Shown: one piece after another, positions 6,501 to 6,874 of the stretch
How positions within the stretch are numbered: the stretch's first letter is position 1
Layout of the letters: each line of letters opens with the position of its first letter
Assembly: GCA_021823875.1 (NCBI GenBank)
Contig: JAKAMD010000190.1
Coordinates: 1 to 6,874 of the forward strand
Direction: 5' to 3'
Length of the DNA: 6,874 nt
Source of the DNA: Pseudomonadota bacterium
GTDB lineage: Bacteria; Pseudomonadota; Alphaproteobacteria; Rhizobiales; Xanthobacteraceae
Made by a program: the position numbers and the translations under genes
Notes under the pieces: generated by a model
What the model was told of the DNA's origin: nothing
The model's input: only the letters and a program-made list of their open reading frames with translations
Databases searched by the model: none

Positions 6501-6644
6501 GGAGGAGCCGTCCACCAGGAACAGGTGGTCGCCTTTTTTAAGCGGGCGCGCGGTGGGCTTTGCCGGGGACGGGGCTATGGTCTTGTTGGTGGCTGGCATG
6601 GCCGGAATGTGGGCTGTCGGGCGGCGATAAGCAATCGCTGACAT
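3558..6644 (-). CDS. polA: DNA polymerase I (5' nuclease, 3'-5' proofreading exonuclease, polymerase)
   Basis: A 1028-residue protein, about 100 longer than E. coli Pol I (928). It acts in Okazaki-fragment processing and excision-repair gap filling. 5' nuclease domain, about 39-330: Asp45 in LVDGSSYIFRAYHA, Asp100, Glu150-Ala-Asp152-Asp153, Asp175-Lys-Asp177 and GDSTDNVPGVPGIGPKTA (221-238). Proofreading domain, about 415-612: Asp440 and Glu442 in VDTETTSLD, Asp521 in GQNLKYD, and Tyr593/Asp597 in YAAEDAD. All four acidic residues are present, so proofreading should be active. Polymerase domain: motif A Asp801 in SADYSQIELR, motif B Arg850, Lys854, Phe858 and Tyr862, motif C His977-Asp978-Glu979 in QVHDELIF. 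Residues about 345-385 come from a palindromic element lying in the interdomain linker. Start: residues 1-15 look non-conserved and have no clear ribosome site; Met16 (6599, MPATNKTIAPSP) is an equally good or better start, giving 1013 residues. It is divergent from the UDP-glucose dehydrogenase gene. Confidence 0.97.
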   Translation of the reverse strand: MSAIAYRRPTAHIPAMPATNKTIAPSPAKPTARPLKKGDHLFLVDGSSYIFRAYHALPPLTRKSDGLQVNAVLGFCNMLWKLLAEMKPEEKPTHLAVVFDKSEKTFRTEFYPEYKAHRPEAPEDLRPQFPLIREAVRAFEIPYLEQAGYEADDLIATYARLATEAKATTTIVSSDKDLMQLVGNGVIMYDTMKDRRIGREEVIEKFGVPPEKVIEAQALIGDSTDNVPGVPGIGPKTAAELIGKYGDLESVLKHAHEIKQEKRRQTLIENADKARLSKRLVTLDQNVPLDVPADELAVHEPDYKHLIAFLKAMEFTSITRRIAEKAGIDAAQIEADAKLASASPIPPLQGEGGAERSEAPGGVTSQATPTRPASPATLPLSGGGIKQAPGALTPIALATARTDAARAAKIDRSKYECVRTLPRLKEWIARAHESGVVAVDTETTSLDAMQADLCGFSLAVAPNEACYVPLGHRDGAGGANLFAPEAKLCEGQILEKEALAALKPLLEDKAVLKIGQNLKYDWLVFAQRGIELTSYDDTMLISYVLDAGKGGHGMDDLAKRWLNHDTIHFEDVAGSGKNRVTFDRVPIDKATEYAAEDADVTLRLWYALKPRLAAEHVTTVYETLERAMPTVLARMERRGISIDRQVLSRLSGEFAQEAAGLEAEIQKLAGEPLNPGSPKQIGDILFGKMALPGGSKTKTGQWSTGARALEDLAEQGHELPRKILDWRQVSKLRSTYTEALPTYVNPTTQRVHTSYALASTSTGRLSSSEPNLQNIPVRTEDGRKIRKAFVASRGMKLVSADYSQIELRLLAEVAEVPTLRQAFQDGVDIHAMTASEMFGVPVKDMPSEVRRRAKAINFGIIYGISAFGLANQLGIEREEAGAYIKKYFERFPGIRAYMDETREFCREYGYVLTLFGRKCHYPDIKASNPSIRAFNERAAINARLQGSAADIIRRAMIRIEPELAAAKLNAQMLLQVHDELIFEVPEPEVADTIAVVKEVMEGAPHPAVALNVPLQVDARAADNWDEAH
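5491..5612. repeat. Palindromic element inserted in frame within polA
   Basis: About 122 bp of nested inverted repeats. The outer arms ATCCCTCCCC (5491-5500) and GGGGAGGGAT (5603-5612) are perfect complements. Inside, in order, are CCCTCCCCC/GGGGGAGGG (5493-5501 with 5507-5515), GGCCGGC-GAA-GCCGGCC (5517-5533), GGGTGGGGGTC paired with GACCCCACCC with one bulged G (5534-5544 with 5556-5565), GGCGCC twice (5566-5571 and 5583-5588), and CCCTCCCC/GGGGAGGG (5590-5597 with 5603-5610). On the polA strand it reads without a stop and encodes a Pro/Gly/Ser-rich stretch including LQGEGGAERSEAPGG (348-362). It has the low-complexity look of an insertion and falls in the linker between two domains, where added length is tolerated. 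Confidence 0.85.
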
Positions 6645-6671
6645 GATACGGTCACAGAAATCGCACCACGT

Positions 6672-6700
6672 TTGCCTCGTTGCCGTGGACTGCGCTATGG
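6672..6700 (+). promoter_or_regulatory. Candidate promoter for the UDP-glucose dehydrogenase gene
   Basis: TTGCCT (6672-6677) is followed after 17 bp by CTATGG (6695-6700). The spacing is ideal, and CTAT fits the alphaproteobacterial -10 (CTATAT) in four of six bases, but both boxes are imperfect. Transcription would begin near 6707, about 45 bases before the ATG. The rest of the 107-bp gap between the divergent genes (6645-6751) shows no other clear signal. Confidence 0.3.
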
Positions 6701-6751
6701 AAATGGCGCGGCGTCAACCGACGCTGCGCAACCGCTGAAAACGGGCGAAAA

Positions 6752-6874
6752 ATGCGTATTGCCATAATCGGCAGCGGCTATGTCGGCCTCGTCTCCGGGG
6801 CTTGCTTTGCCGATTTCGGTCACGAGGTGACCTGTGTCGACAAGGACGCGGACAAGATCGCCGCGCTCGAACGT
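6752..6874 (+). CDS. ugd: UDP-glucose 6-dehydrogenase, N-terminal part (cut by window edge)
   Basis: Forty-one residues are visible, open to the window edge. The protein begins MRIAIIGSGYVGLVSGACFA, a Rossmann fold start with the NAD-binding Gly7-x-Gly9-x-x-Gly12 motif, and Asp30 closes the second strand (VTCVDKD), where it would bind the NAD ribose. The combination GSGYVGLVSGACFADFGHEV is characteristic of bacterial UDP-glucose dehydrogenases, which oxidise UDP-glucose to UDP-glucuronate with two NAD+ for capsule, exopolysaccharide or lipopolysaccharide sugars. Related NDP-sugar dehydrogenases (GDP-mannose, UDP-ManNAc) share the GxGYVG motif, so the sugar is not fully fixed by this fragment. 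The ribosome site is weak (GGGCGA at 6743-6748). Nothing else of an exopolysaccharide cluster is visible. Confidence 0.88.
   Translation, partial: MRIAIIGSGYVGLVSGACFADFGHEVTCVDKDADKIAALER

Noticed and set aside
5547..6641. Plus-strand 364-codon frame opposite polA
   Set aside because: Antisense shadow of the conserved 5' nuclease domain; the His/Arg/Val-rich translation mirrors the polA codons.
6645..6720. polA promoter using TTGACG (minus strand, 6717-6712)
   Set aside because: The -35 is good, but no acceptable -10 lies 15-19 bases downstream. The A/T-richer ATAGCG begins only 13 bases after it.

Overview
The window looks like chromosomal DNA from an alphaproteobacterium of the order Hyphomicrobiales, near Bradyrhizobium and relatives. 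The reasons are high GC with strong G/C bias at third codon positions, a mandelate-racemase-fold enzyme that closely resembles the D-tartrate dehydratase described from Bradyrhizobium japonicum, and two palindromic dispersed repeats of a type common in these genomes. This placement is by recognition only; no search was run.

Layout. At the left edge, on the minus strand, is the N-terminal 82 codons of an ArsB/NhaD-type membrane transporter (1-246, cut by the window). It diverges from a plus-strand series: a Rid-family (YjgF/UK114) protein (359-871), the Na+/H+ antiporter NhaA (973-2172) and a D-tartrate dehydratase-like enolase-superfamily enzyme (2251-3429). This series converges on polA (DNA polymerase I, minus strand, 3558-6644). 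The short tarD-polA gap is filled almost entirely by a long inverted repeat (3437-3552), and a further small hairpin straddles the polA stop codon. To the right, polA diverges from the first 41 codons of a UDP-glucose 6-dehydrogenase gene (6752 onward, cut by the window).

How the genes relate. Most are ordinary housekeeping or metabolic genes with no evident shared pathway. The two transporter genes both belong to families associated with cation or anion/proton exchange. The Rid-family gene lies between them. It lacks the arginine that defines the imine deaminase activity of classical RidA, so its role is open.

The most notable signal is in polA. A compound palindromic element of about 122 bp (5491-5612) sits inside the reading frame and adds about 41 residues to the linker between the 5' nuclease and the 3'-5' exonuclease domains, with all catalytic motifs intact. 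It resembles in principle the Rickettsia palindromic elements that insert in frame in protein genes. Its layout parallels the intergenic repeat 3' of polA. I see no new multi-gene system, no RNA gene, no CRISPR array, no transposase and no prophage here. There is no gene-free stretch longer than 300 bases.
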